From assembly GCA_035286745.1 (NCBI GenBank), contig DATECU010000317.1, positions 1 through 11,875 on the forward strand: a stretch of DNA of 11,875 bases, given 5' to 3'. The notes under the pieces were generated by a model, which saw only the letters and a program-made list of their open reading frames with translations, did no database searches and was not told where the DNA came from. This document shows, piece by piece, positions 1-7,234 of the stretch. The stretch comes from DATECU01 sp035286745. Its GTDB lineage: Bacteria > Acidobacteriota > Vicinamibacteria > Fen-336. Position 1 is the first letter of the stretch; every line of letters starts with the position of its first letter. Both the position numbers and the translations under genes were made by a program.

Positions 1-175
1 GGCCCAGGCGGGAGAGCACTCGATGCGGGATGTCGAGTGCCTGCAAGAGTTCGATCGTCACGTCCTTGTCGCGGGCGGTCACCAGGAGCTGGTGGCCCTC
101 CGCCTGCAAGCGGGCCAGCACCGGCCGGAAGAAGTGGACGTGGCCGGGATGGCAGAGATCGACCAGCAGGCGCAT
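1..175 (-). CDS. DUF354 family glycosyltransferase-like protein (N-terminus only)
   Basis: The first 58 codons of a minus-strand gene that leaves the window at its left edge. The protein starts MRLLVDLCHPGHVHFFRPVL and continues through a TARDKDVTIELL segment. Both are hallmarks of the DUF354 family, whose members look like GT-B-fold glycosyltransferases (the N-terminal Rossmann half is what is seen here). The ATG lies 2 nt after the TAG of the upstream HAD gene (TAG-TC-ATG), so the two are almost certainly co-transcribed and translationally coupled. DUF354 genes are often found with surface polysaccharide genes. The substrate cannot be told from this fragment. Family assignment is fairly sure; function is not. 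Confidence 0.8.
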   Translation of the reverse strand, partial: MRLLVDLCHPGHVHFFRPVLARLQAEGHQLLVTARDKDVTIELLQALDIPHRVLSRLG

Positions 176-177
176 GA

Positions 178-906
178 CTAACGTGTCAGAAGGTGGTCGG
201 TGGCCAGGTCGAGGCCGCTCACCAACAGGTCGGGGGCGGCTGCGAGGAGCGCCTGGCGGTTGGGAAAGCCGCCCGGGATGCCCACCGCGAAGGAACCGGC
301 GGCCTTGGCCATGGCGACGTCCTCCGGGCTGTCGCCCACGTAGGCCGCATCCTGCGGCCGCACCCCCAGCCGGTCCAGACTCCTGAGCAGGGGCTCCGGA
401 TGCGGCTTGCGCTCGGCGACATCCTCGGCGCAGGTCACCGCCTCGAAGCGCGAGCCCAAGTGCAGCGCCTCCAGATCGCGCTCCACCCGCGGCCGGCTGC
501 CGCTGGTCACCAGGCCCAGCCTGAAGCCGGCGGCGGCCAGGCGGGTGAGGGCCCGCTCGGCCCCGGGCAGGAGGGCCTTGGGCTCGCGGTTGAAGGCCTC
601 GACCCACAGCCGGTCGGCCTCGGGCCAGTGGGCCTCCGCCAGGCCCATCGCCGAGTAGGTCCGATGCCAGACCGGGGAGTAGGTGCGCTCGAAGGCCTCG
701 CGGTCAAAGGCGATGCCGTACCCCGCGAAGAGGCGCACGTAGCACCGGTAGGTAGCTTCGGCGGAATCGGCCAAGGTGCCGTCCCAGTCGAAGAGCACGG
801 CTCGCCGCCTGGTCGTGGCCTGGTGCGGCGGTTCACCGAGGCGGCGCAAGATCACGCCGGGTATGGTAACCGAGGCAAAGACCGGCCGCTCCCGGCGGGC
901 CGCCAC
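178..906 (-). CDS. HAD superfamily hydrolase (phosphoglycolate phosphatase-like)
   Basis: A 242-residue HAD-family phosphatase. Motif I is FDWDGTLADS (nucleophile Asp40, general acid/base Asp42 in this numbering), motif II is VTSG near 133-136, motif III is the Lys of ERKPHPEP (Lys167), and motif IV is GDSPEDV (Asp192 and Asp196). The helical region between motifs I and II is a subfamily C1 cap, as in phosphoglycolate phosphatase and related small-molecule phosphatases. The substrate is not determined. The open frame starts at a GTG that gives about 34 residues before the HAD core. That tail looks unlike the family, so an internal start such as the GTG at 855 is possible. No clear ribosome binding site decides this. 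It is coupled to the DUF354 gene, suggesting a shared role in sugar or surface glycan metabolism (inference). Confidence 0.85.
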   Translation of the reverse strand: MAARRERPVFASVTIPGVILRRLGEPPHQATTRRRAVLFDWDGTLADSAEATYRCYVRLFAGYGIAFDREAFERTYSPVWHRTYSAMGLAEAHWPEADRLWVEAFNREPKALLPGAERALTRLAAAGFRLGLVTSGSRPRVERDLEALHLGSRFEAVTCAEDVAERKPHPEPLLRSLDRLGVRPQDAAYVGDSPEDVAMAKAAGSFAVGIPGGFPNRQALLAAAPDLLVSGLDLATDHLLTR

Positions 907-1120
907 ATTCTTTTGCAGCGGCGGCGGGAACAGGGGGCCGCGTTCGGCGTAGATTGGAGTGAGCCCGGAGGGAGTGCGGGGTCGCGGCGGGGTGACGGCG
1001 TGCTGGGTGTCTTACCTCAAGCCCCCGAGAAGGCGCCAATGGCGCGGCCGTCGTGCCGGTCCCGCATTTCCTCCGGACACATGGTTTGACGGCCCCCAGA
1101 GCCCTTCCCCCGCCGCCCTC

Positions 1121-1129
1121 TGCTAAGAT
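1121..1129 (+). promoter_or_regulatory. Possible extended -10 element for the alpha/beta hydrolase
   Basis: TGC followed by TAAGAT matches the extended -10 pattern loosely and ends 12 bases before the ATG at 1142. No -35 box at a usual distance is seen; TTGACG at 1086-1091 is too far away. If used, the transcript would be nearly leaderless, which fits the lack of a ribosome binding site. Weak evidence. Confidence 0.25.
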
Positions 1130-1141
1130 CCCTCGATCCCC

Positions 1142-2092
1142 ATGCCGAACCTCAAGCGCTGGGCGAAGCGCCTCAGCCTCGCGGCGGGCGTCCTGCTCGT
1201 CCTCTTCGTCTTCGGGGTCCTGCCCTATCTGCTCGCGAGCCTGGCGACGACCCGTCGCTTCTCGTACCGCGATCAGGAAAACGCCGGCCTGACTCCGGCG
1301 TCCTTCGGGCTGACCTACGAAGACGTGGTCTTCACGGCCTCGGATGGGGTGCCGCTCTCCGGATGGTGGGTGCCCGCGTCCGAGCCCCGCGGCACCGTGG
1401 TCCTGGTCCACGGCCTCAACCGTACCCGCATCGAGATGGTGAAGAAGGTCCCGTTCCTGCACCGCCTGGGCTGGAACGCGCTGCTCTTCGACCTGCGCCA
1501 TCACGGGGCCAGCGGCGGCGAGGTCTCCGGTCTCGGCTACCTGGAACGAAGAGACGTCCTGGCCGGCAAGGCCCTGGCTGGCACGCGAGGAAGCGGCCGG
1601 GTGGTGTTCTGGGGGATCTCGTTGGGCGGGGCGGCGGCCACCCTGGCGGCGGCGGAGGATCCCCAGGTCGCCGGTCTGGTCTGCGACAGCACCTACCGGA
1701 GCCTGGGGGACACCGTGCGCCATCACCTTCGGCTGTTCCGCGGTTTCACGTGGTGGACCCGCGCGGTGCCGGTCTGGCCGCTGGGGGATGAGGTCCTGTT
1801 CTGGATCGGGCGCCGCGCCGGCTTCGACACCAAAGCGGCCGACGTCCGGGCGGCGGCCGCCCGCCTGGCCGGGAGGCCGGTTCTCTTTGTCTGCAACTCC
1901 GCCGATCGGCGCATGCCACCGGAGATCGCGAGCGAGCTGCGGGCGGCGGCCGGCCCCCGGGCGCGGCTCCTGGTGGTGCCCGGACGCAGCCATGGTGGCG
2001 CCTATCGCGAGGGGACGACGGCCTACGAGAGCGCGGTGGCCGGGTTGCTGGCGGAGGTAGTCGAACCGCCGCAGGTGGCAGCCGGGCCTTGA
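1142..2092 (+). CDS. Membrane-anchored alpha/beta hydrolase
   Basis: A 316-residue alpha/beta hydrolase of the serine aminopeptidase S33/COG1073 type. Residues 11-35 form one hydrophobic segment after a Lys/Arg-rich start, so the enzyme is probably anchored with its catalytic domain outside the cytoplasm. The core shows the oxyanion-hole HG (90-91), the nucleophile elbow GISLGG with Ser160, an acid candidate Asp255 (NSADRRMP) and the catalytic His284 (GRSHGGAY). The cap region (190-225) is short. The substrate is unknown: ester, thioester or peptide are all possible. There is no strong ribosome binding site. A TGC-TAAGAT extended -10-like element at 1121-1129 lies only 12 bases before the ATG, which would give a very short leader. 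The stop lies just upstream of the next gene, so both are likely one transcript. Confidence 0.88.
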   Translation: MPNLKRWAKRLSLAAGVLLVLFVFGVLPYLLASLATTRRFSYRDQENAGLTPASFGLTYEDVVFTASDGVPLSGWWVPASEPRGTVVLVHGLNRTRIEMVKKVPFLHRLGWNALLFDLRHHGASGGEVSGLGYLERRDVLAGKALAGTRGSGRVVFWGISLGGAAATLAAAEDPQVAGLVCDSTYRSLGDTVRHHLRLFRGFTWWTRAVPVWPLGDEVLFWIGRRAGFDTKAADVRAAAARLAGRPVLFVCNSADRRMPPEIASELRAAAGPRARLLVVPGRSHGGAYREGTTAYESAVAGLLAEVVEPPQVAAGP

Positions 2093-2106
2093 GGAAGGAG
2101 AAGCAC

Positions 2107-2475
2107 GTGAGCGAGGACAAGAAGCACCGGGCTCCGTTTCCCGAGGACGACAACGGGGCGCCCAAACCCGCTGAGGAATCGGGTTCCTACTCGATGCTGG
2201 ATCCTCGCTTCCGCGAGATCTACTTCAGCTTCTACAAGGAGACCTACAAGGCCTCGGTCCTCGACCGCAAGACCAAGGAGCTGATCGCCATCGCCGCCAG
2301 CCTTGCCGCCAAGTGCCAGGGCTGCCTGGAGGGGCACGTGCGCAAAGCGCTCAAGTACGGGGCCAGCCGCGACGAGATCTCGGAGGCGATCGCCATCGCC
2401 ATCGGGGTGAACGCGGCTGCGGTGGTGGATCTCACGGACATCGCTGCCGAGAACCTGGGGGTCAAGCTGTATTGA
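2107..2475 (+). CDS. Carboxymuconolactone decarboxylase family protein, AhpD-like
   Basis: A 122-residue protein of the CMD/AhpD fold. It shows the AhpD-type catalytic set with the family spacing: Glu58, then Cys70-x2-Cys73 (KCQGCLEGH) and His77. In AhpD these residues form a redox-active CxxC centre for alkylhydroperoxidase activity, whereas true gamma-carboxymuconolactone decarboxylases lack the CxxC. A thiol peroxidase or disulfide-exchange role in the cytoplasm is therefore the better guess. I chose the GTG at 2107 because GGAAGGAG sits just upstream (2092-2099). A TTG at 2089 in the same frame would overlap the stop of the preceding hydrolase and destroy that ribosome binding site arrangement. 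The first 30 residues are charged and probably disordered. It is 14 bases downstream of the alpha/beta hydrolase and probably co-transcribed. Confidence 0.85.
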   Translation: MSEDKKHRAPFPEDDNGAPKPAEESGSYSMLDPRFREIYFSFYKETYKASVLDRKTKELIAIAASLAAKCQGCLEGHVRKALKYGASRDEISEAIAIAIGVNAAAVVDLTDIAAENLGVKLY

Positions 2476-2496
2476 GCGCTGGAGCTCTCGACCGGT

Positions 2497-2531
2497 AGCT
2501 GTCAGCGATCAGCTATCGGCGGTCAACTATG
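2497..2531 (+). repeat. Degenerate heptamer tandem repeat (5 units)
   Basis: Five consecutive 7-base units: AGCTGTC, AGCGATC, AGCTATC, GGCGGTC, AACTATG. The first three fit the pattern AGCNRTC-like and the last two have drifted. It lies in the gap between the AhpD-like gene and the thioesterase, 21 bases after the stop. Similar short heptad arrays occur between genes in many unrelated bacterial genomes; the function is unknown. Confidence 0.6.
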
Positions 2532-2681
2532 GGGGGGTGCGAGGTTGGAGAGGCAGGTGAGGCGGGAACGGCGAATGGAACCGGCGACCCTCGGTTCGTC
2601 TCTGCCATCGCCTCCCGGCTTCGGCTACACTCTTGTGGGCGCCTCCCGGAACACCGCGTTGAACGCCGAGGCGTGAGGGCT

Positions 2682-3146
2682 ATGGCCGAATCCTCTCTCC
2701 AGGACCGTTACGCTCCGCATAACGCGTGCTTTGGCTGCGGCCCCGCCAACGACAAGGGTCTGCGCATCAAGAGCCGGGTGGAAGGCGAGGAGCTGGTGGC
2801 CGATTGGACCCCAGAACCCCATCACGCCGGCTTCCCTGGCTCGCTGAACGGCGGCATCGTGGGAGCCCTCTTCGACTGCCACAGCAACTGGACGGCGGCC
2901 TACCACCTGATGCGCAAGGCCGGCTCCGAGGAGCTGCCCAGCACCGTCACCGCCGACTTCGCCGTCAAGCTCCTGCGCCCAACGCCGACCGATCGGCAGT
3001 TGCGCCTGCGAGCCCACGTGGTCGAGTCCAGCCAACGCCGCGCGGTGGTGGAGGCCAGCCTGGAGGTCGATGGGGAGGTGTGCGCCACCTGCCGCGGCAC
3101 CTTCGTCGCCGTCAAGCCCGATCATCCGGCGTTCGGCCGCTGGTAG
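2682..3146 (+). CDS. PaaI-like hotdog-fold thioesterase
   Basis: A 154-residue single hotdog domain. An N-terminal CFGCGPANDKGLRIK motif (residues 16-30) is typical of a subgroup of PaaI-family thioesterases. The helix region GSLNGGIVGALFDCHSNW (53-70) carries the Asp65 expected at the active site, with Asn replacing the usual His of the HGG turn, and is followed by the beta sheet (90-145). It would hydrolyse an acyl-CoA or other acyl thioester in the cytoplasm; the acyl chain is unknown. The ATG at 2682 is preferred because the motif starts about 16 residues later, as in relatives. The GTG at 2673 is an alternative, and the frame remains open up to 2529 without family-like sequence. It is separated from the AhpD-like gene by about 200 bases with the heptamer repeat, so it may have its own promoter. 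Confidence 0.85.
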   Translation: MAESSLQDRYAPHNACFGCGPANDKGLRIKSRVEGEELVADWTPEPHHAGFPGSLNGGIVGALFDCHSNWTAAYHLMRKAGSEELPSTVTADFAVKLLRPTPTDRQLRLRAHVVESSQRRAVVEASLEVDGEVCATCRGTFVAVKPDHPAFGRW

Positions 3147-3190
3147 AGGCCTGCTTCAGGGTTCGGTTCTGGTGGCCGCTCAGGCGGTAG

Positions 3191-3220
3191 GTGGGGCCCC
3201 CACGATCCACAGCCCTGTGG
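3191..3220 (+). terminator. Two adjacent GC-rich hairpins after the thioesterase gene
   Basis: GTGGGG (3191-3196) pairs with CCCCAC (3198-3203), and CCACAG (3207-3212) pairs with CTGTGG (3215-3220). They lie 45-75 bases after the thioesterase stop, where a transcript end would be expected before the sortase module. There is no T run and the loops are very short, so an intrinsic terminator is only a guess. Confidence 0.3.
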
Positions 3221-3383
3221 GTGGGAAGACACACCGCAAGCCGAGTCGCCCGGCCTGACCTGCCGCGAGGATCTGCCACCAAATCAACGACTTTCGGCCC
3301 TTCCGCACGACAGGACGTCCCTGGCCTTCCCCTTGCTCAGGTGACCAGCGCGGGCGCCAAGCGCTCCGCAGGAGGGTCACACG

Positions 3384-5462
3384 ATGCGGTGGAAGTGGGC
3401 GCGCGGCCTCACGGCGAGTCTAACGCTCCTTCTTGGGGTAGGGGCGGCGGTGGCGCAGCAGAGCGAGGCACCGTCGCCGGGTCTGCCGGAGATCGGCGAG
3501 GGCTCCCTCGTCTTCCGCTCGCCGGTCACAGGGCGCTACGACTCGGTGCCCCTCACCCACACCGACGTCGAGATCGACGTGCGTGGCCTGGTGGCCTCCA
3601 CCACCGTGGTGCAGCGCTACGCCAACAGCAGCGATCAGCCCATCGAGGCCGTCTACGTCTTCCCCCTGCCCCACGACGCCGCGGTCTACGACCTCGAGGT
3701 CAAGGTCGGCGATCGCCTCATCAAGAGCGTGATCGAGGAGCGGGAAGAGGCCAAGAGGGCCTACGAGACCGCCAAGAGCGAGGGCAAGCGGGCGGCCCTG
3801 CTGGAGCAGGAGCGCCCCAACATCTTCACGGCCTCCCTCGCCAACCTCATGCCTCACGACGCGATCGACGTCCGCATTCGTTACGTGCAGCCGCTGGCTT
3901 GGGAAGATGGCCGGGTGCGTCTGACCTTCCCGATGGTGGTGGGTCCGCGCTTCATCCCCGGCGAGCATGCCGTCGGCCGCCCGGGCGCCGGCTGGTCCCC
4001 CGACACCGACGCCGTCCCCGACGCCTCGCGCATTACCCCTTCGGTCCGCAACCCCGAGAGCCGGCCCGGCCACGACATCTCGGTCCTGGTGCGGCTCCAG
4101 GCTGGCCTCGAGCTGGGCCAGGTCGACAGCCCCTCGCATAACGTAACGGTCGAGAAGCGTGACGGCGCCACTCTGGTTCGACTGGCGGAGGCGGCCACCC
4201 TTCCCAACCGCGATTTCGTCCTCGAGTACCGGCGAGCGGAAGCGGCCAGCCCCCAGACCGCGCTCTTCCTTTCGCCGCACCCCTCGGGCGACGAGACCCA
4301 CTTCATGCTGGTGGCCTACCCGCCCGCGATCCAGAGGGACGACGAACGACCACCCATGGAGATGCTCTTCCTGATCGACACCTCCGGTTCCATGGAGGGG
4401 ACCTCGATCGTCCAGGCCCGGTCGGCGCTGCTGCAGGGACTGGATCGGCTGCGTCTCGGCGATCGCTTCGGCGTGGTTGCCTTCAGCGACCGCTTCTCCG
4501 GGTTCCGGCCGGAGCCGGTGCCCTCGACACCCGCCAACCTGGAGGCCGGCAAGCGCTTTGTGCGAGACCTCAGGGCCGGCGGCGGCACCATGATGCTGCC
4601 GGCTCTGAAGCACCTGATGGCCATGCCCAGGACCGAGGGCTTCCTGCGCGTGATCCTGGTGCTCACCGACGGCGACCTTGGCAACGAAGAGGAGATCTTC
4701 ACCTCCCTGCGCCAGAGCCTGGGCAATGCCCGTCTCTTCACGGTGGCCATCGGCAGCGCGCCTAATCATTTCTTGGCGACCAAGATGGCCGAGTACGGCC
4801 GCGGCCGCTTCTCCCACATCGCCGACGTCTCCGAGATCGAGAAGCAGATGGGCCAGCTCCTGGACACCCTGGAGAGCCCGGTCCTCACCGACCTCGCGCT
4901 CAGCGTGGACGGCCCCCAGGTGGCCGATCTCTTTCCCTCGCGCCCCCCGGACCTCTTCCTGGCCAAACCCCTGGTGCTTCTTGGCCGCCTGAAGGGCAAG
5001 ACAGCGGGGCAACTGGTGGTGGTCGGGCAGTCCGGAAACAGGCCCTACCGCGAGGCCCTGGCCTTCGATCCCGGCTCCGCCTCCTTTCACCCGGGCATAA
5101 CGACCCTCTGGGCCCGCCAACGCATCGAGGAGGAGATGGACCTCTGGCGCCAGTCGCAGAGCGAAGAAGAGCGGGGCCGGCGGCGAGCGGCCATCGTCGA
5201 GGACGCCATCCACTACAACTTGGTGACCGCATTCACCTCCCTGGTGGCGGTGGAGGAGAGGGTGGTGAACCAGGGGGGCCTTCCGCAAACGGTGGCGGTG
5301 CCCACCGAGATGCCAGCCGGCTGGTCCATGGCCGCCGTGTTTGGCGCCAACCCGGTGACGGGGACCGCGGATGCGTTCCTCGAGGCGTTAGGGGGGCTGC
5401 TGCTGCTCTGCGGCCTGTTCTTGATGGCGGTGGTGGCCCGCTGGGCCGGGGGCCGCCAATGA
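3384..5462 (+). CDS. VIT and vWA domain surface protein, sortase substrate
   Basis: A 692-residue exported protein resembling the marine proteobacterial sortase target family. A signal peptide spans 1-24 (MRWKWAR, hydrophobic core, AVAQQ). A VIT domain follows (about 40-170; YVFPLPHDAAVYDLEV, then RAYETAKSEGKRAALLEQER and NIFTASLANLMP). The vWA domain (about 325-495) has an intact metal-binding MIDAS: Asp332-Ser334-Ser336 in DTSGSMEG, Thr402 in GGGTMM, Asp429 in LTDGD. The C-terminus ends in a sorting signal: NPVTG (656-660), a hydrophobic stretch (665-685) and a basic tail RWAGGRQ. The position and layout match an LPxTG-type signal, but the motif differs. A strong AGGAGGG ribosome binding site lies 7 bases before the ATG (3370-3376). 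It overlaps the sortase gene by ATGA, so the sortase is probably dedicated to it. Likely role: metal-dependent adhesion or protein-protein interaction at the cell envelope (inference). Confidence 0.92.
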   Translation: MRWKWARGLTASLTLLLGVGAAVAQQSEAPSPGLPEIGEGSLVFRSPVTGRYDSVPLTHTDVEIDVRGLVASTTVVQRYANSSDQPIEAVYVFPLPHDAAVYDLEVKVGDRLIKSVIEEREEAKRAYETAKSEGKRAALLEQERPNIFTASLANLMPHDAIDVRIRYVQPLAWEDGRVRLTFPMVVGPRFIPGEHAVGRPGAGWSPDTDAVPDASRITPSVRNPESRPGHDISVLVRLQAGLELGQVDSPSHNVTVEKRDGATLVRLAEAATLPNRDFVLEYRRAEAASPQTALFLSPHPSGDETHFMLVAYPPAIQRDDERPPMEMLFLIDTSGSMEGTSIVQARSALLQGLDRLRLGDRFGVVAFSDRFSGFRPEPVPSTPANLEAGKRFVRDLRAGGGTMMLPALKHLMAMPRTEGFLRVILVLTDGDLGNEEEIFTSLRQSLGNARLFTVAIGSAPNHFLATKMAEYGRGRFSHIADVSEIEKQMGQLLDTLESPVLTDLALSVDGPQVADLFPSRPPDLFLAKPLVLLGRLKGKTAGQLVVVGQSGNRPYREALAFDPGSASFHPGITTLWARQRIEEEMDLWRQSQSEEERGRRRAAIVEDAIHYNLVTAFTSLVAVEERVVNQGGLPQTVAVPTEMPAGWSMAAVFGANPVTGTADAFLEALGGLLLLCGLFLMAVVARWAGGRQ

Positions 5463-6049
5463 AGGCGCTGCGGCTCGCCGGCGCCCTGGCTCTCCTCGCC
5501 GGGTCCTGTCTCAGCGGGCGGGCGCTCTATCTCAAGGGCAAGGCGTGGTTGGCCAGCGTCCTGGTCCGCATGGCCTGGGAGGAGACGCTGCGCACCGGGC
5601 GCGACGCCCCCCCGTGGCCGTGGGCCGACACCCATCCGGTGGGGCGCCTCGTGATCCCGCGCCTGGACTACGACGAGGTCATCCTGGAGGGCGCCTCGCC
5701 CCGCAACCTGGCCTTCGGGCCGGCCCGCCTGATGAGCAACGCCGAGCCGGGCGAGCCGGGGAATCTCGTGCTGGCCGGCCATCGCACAAGTTGGTTCCGG
5801 CCGATCGAGGACCTGACCGCCGGCGATACCGTCGTCGTCGAGTCGCGCCATCGCGCCACCGGCCGCCGCGTCCGGCGAAGCTACCAGGTCGAGCTGACCA
5901 GGGTGATCGAGCCGCAGAACGTGAGCTTCCTGAGGCCTACCGGGCGGGATGTGTTGACGCTGCTGACCTGCTACCCGTTCGGCCTCTCGCCGGCGTCGCC
6001 TCAGAGGTACGTGGTTCGCGCCGCCGCGACGGGAACCGAGTACCCGTGA
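5459..6049 (+). CDS. Sortase, class GN-like
   Basis: A 196-residue sortase with an N-terminal membrane anchor (about 4-22). The catalytic set is visible: His108 in LVLAGHRTSWF, Cys171 in LTLLTCYPF, and Arg183 in SPQRYVVR. The preceding GRLVIPRLDYDEVILEGASPRNLAFGP (62-88) is the usual sortase strand before the active site. The gene starts with the ATG of an ATGA overlap with the VIT/vWA gene. That pairing, one sortase with one VIT/vWA substrate, is the hallmark of the class GN sortases described from Gram-negative marine proteobacteria. The enzyme should cleave the substrate at its C-terminal signal, here NPVTG, outside the inner membrane. The acceptor is unknown. The TCYPF context and length agree with the family. 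No other sortase substrate is seen in the window. Confidence 0.92.
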   Translation: MKALRLAGALALLAGSCLSGRALYLKGKAWLASVLVRMAWEETLRTGRDAPPWPWADTHPVGRLVIPRLDYDEVILEGASPRNLAFGPARLMSNAEPGEPGNLVLAGHRTSWFRPIEDLTAGDTVVVESRHRATGRRVRRSYQVELTRVIEPQNVSFLRPTGRDVLTLLTCYPFGLSPASPQRYVVRAAATGTEYP

Positions 6050-6059
6050 TTGCCCCACC

Positions 6060-6095
6060 GGTTCGGATCGGTGAAGCACTGCATGAATCCGAACC
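6060..6095. terminator. Inverted repeat between convergent genes
   Basis: GGTTCGGAT (6060-6068) and ATCCGAACC (6087-6095) form a perfect 9-bp inverted repeat around an 18-base loop. It begins 11 bases after the sortase stop and lies between the sortase and the convergent regulator remnant. A bidirectional terminator fits the position, but there is no T tract. A second hairpin, TGCGGC (6115-6120) with GCCGCA (6124-6129), follows. Confidence 0.4.
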
Positions 6096-6189
6096 CAAAC
6101 TCAAGAGCTGACGCTGCGGCGGCGCCGCATGCACGGAGTAGGGCGCGGCTCCGCGAGATTGGCATAGGCAGGTCGATCCAGGAGTACCG

Positions 6190-7072
6190 CTAGTGCGCGT
6201 TGCCGCGAGGGACGCCGATCTTCTTCAATAGCGACTCGAAACGCGGGTCGGAGCGGATCGGGTCGAACCGTGGGTCGGCCACGACGTGGAGCAGAAACGG
6301 GTCCCGGCGTGTGTACGACTGATCGAGCCACTGGAAGGCCAGGTAGCCGTGGCGGACCAGGCTGTCAGTCGGGCATAGCGCGACGGCGCGCTCGAGGGTC
6401 TCCCCGGCCACCTTGAAGTCCCGGTCGAAGTAGAGCGCGATCAGGCCAAGAGCGCTGTGCGCCATCCCCACGCCCTCGTCCACTGCGAGCGCACGCTGTG
6501 CGGCGACCCGAGCCTGCGGTATGACTTCCGCAGCCGTCGCATGCCCGAAGGAGGCTTGGAGGACATGGAGGTACGCGATCCCGGCCCACGGCTCTCCGAA
6601 TCTCGGGTCGAGATCGATCGCCCTGCGGTACATCGCCAGGGCTTCCTCGATCCGCTCGGCCCGCTCTCGAGTCATGCTGTGGAGGGCGTGCCGGGCGCGC
6701 AAATAGCTCTCGTATGCCTCTGGCTGGACTGGACGTGGAGAGCTTGCGCGGCCCCCGGGCGGTCGGGGCGTCTAAGCGTGACCGCGGTCCGGATCTCGCC
6801 CGCGACGGCGCCCGACACGTCGCTGAGGAGCCCTACCACGTCTCGCATGTCCCGGTCGTCCATGCATCGAGCTCCGACCTCAAGGCGTAGACCGCGGCCT
6901 TGGCTCCACCCGGAAGCCGGTGCACGGGGAGGGCGCGCGTACGTTCCCACCGCATGACGGTGCGGACGTCACGCTGCAGGTAGGTGGCGATCTGCTTCCA
7001 GGAGTCCAGGGCCTCGCCTGAGGAGCCGCTTGGCCCAGCTACCGCGTCAGGTTCGTCCGAGTCGGATGTCAC
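6190..7072 (-). pseudogene. Decayed helix-turn-helix / TPR transcriptional regulator
   Basis: Three consecutive pieces of one gene in different frames. (a) 7072-6833: an N-terminal DNA-binding domain, LDSWKQIATYLQRDVRTVMR followed by a VHRLPGG...VYALRSELDAW segment, as in regulators with TPR repeats. (b) About 6863-6765, another frame: a DDRDMRDVVGLLSDVSGAVAGEIRTAVT segment, which in intact relatives comes after an effector/TolB-like domain. (c) 6771-6190, a third frame: PEAYESYLRARHALHSM, TPR units and the family ending DPRFDPIRSDPRFESLLKKI. The central domain that should join (a) to (b), about 200 residues in relatives, is absent at about 6863-6875. In (c), the join at FQWLDQSY (about 6330) suggests that further TPRs were lost. 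The GTG at 7072 with GGCGGA upstream is the likely original start. It is divergent from the secreted hydrolase and may once have controlled it. Not expected to be functional. Confidence 0.8.
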
Positions 7073-7234
7073 GGGTTTCCGCCGTTCCGACCATACCGCA
7101 ACTGGCATTACGCGACAAGATGCGACACGCAGCGTCCGCCGTCTTCGGCCTTTTCCCAACCTGGCGCCGGCCACCGACTCTGTGATGGAGACGCCGGGAT
7201 GTGCCCGGGTCTACAGTCCAAGAAGGAGGCTGTC

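Noticed and set aside
193..1089. A 298-codon plus-strand frame opposite the HAD phosphatase
   Set aside because: All HAD motifs are on the minus strand; this frame reads as Gly/Gln/Arg-rich shadow sequence.
833..1993. A 386-codon minus-strand frame opposite the first alpha/beta hydrolase
   Set aside because: Low-complexity Arg/Gln/Pro/Gly-rich translation; the plus-strand gene has an intact catalytic triad.
3420..5288. A 622-codon open frame on the minus strand opposite the VIT/vWA gene
   Set aside because: It is the antisense shadow of a high-GC gene with clear domains on the plus strand. Its translation is rich in Gly, His, Arg and Val with no family-like sequence.
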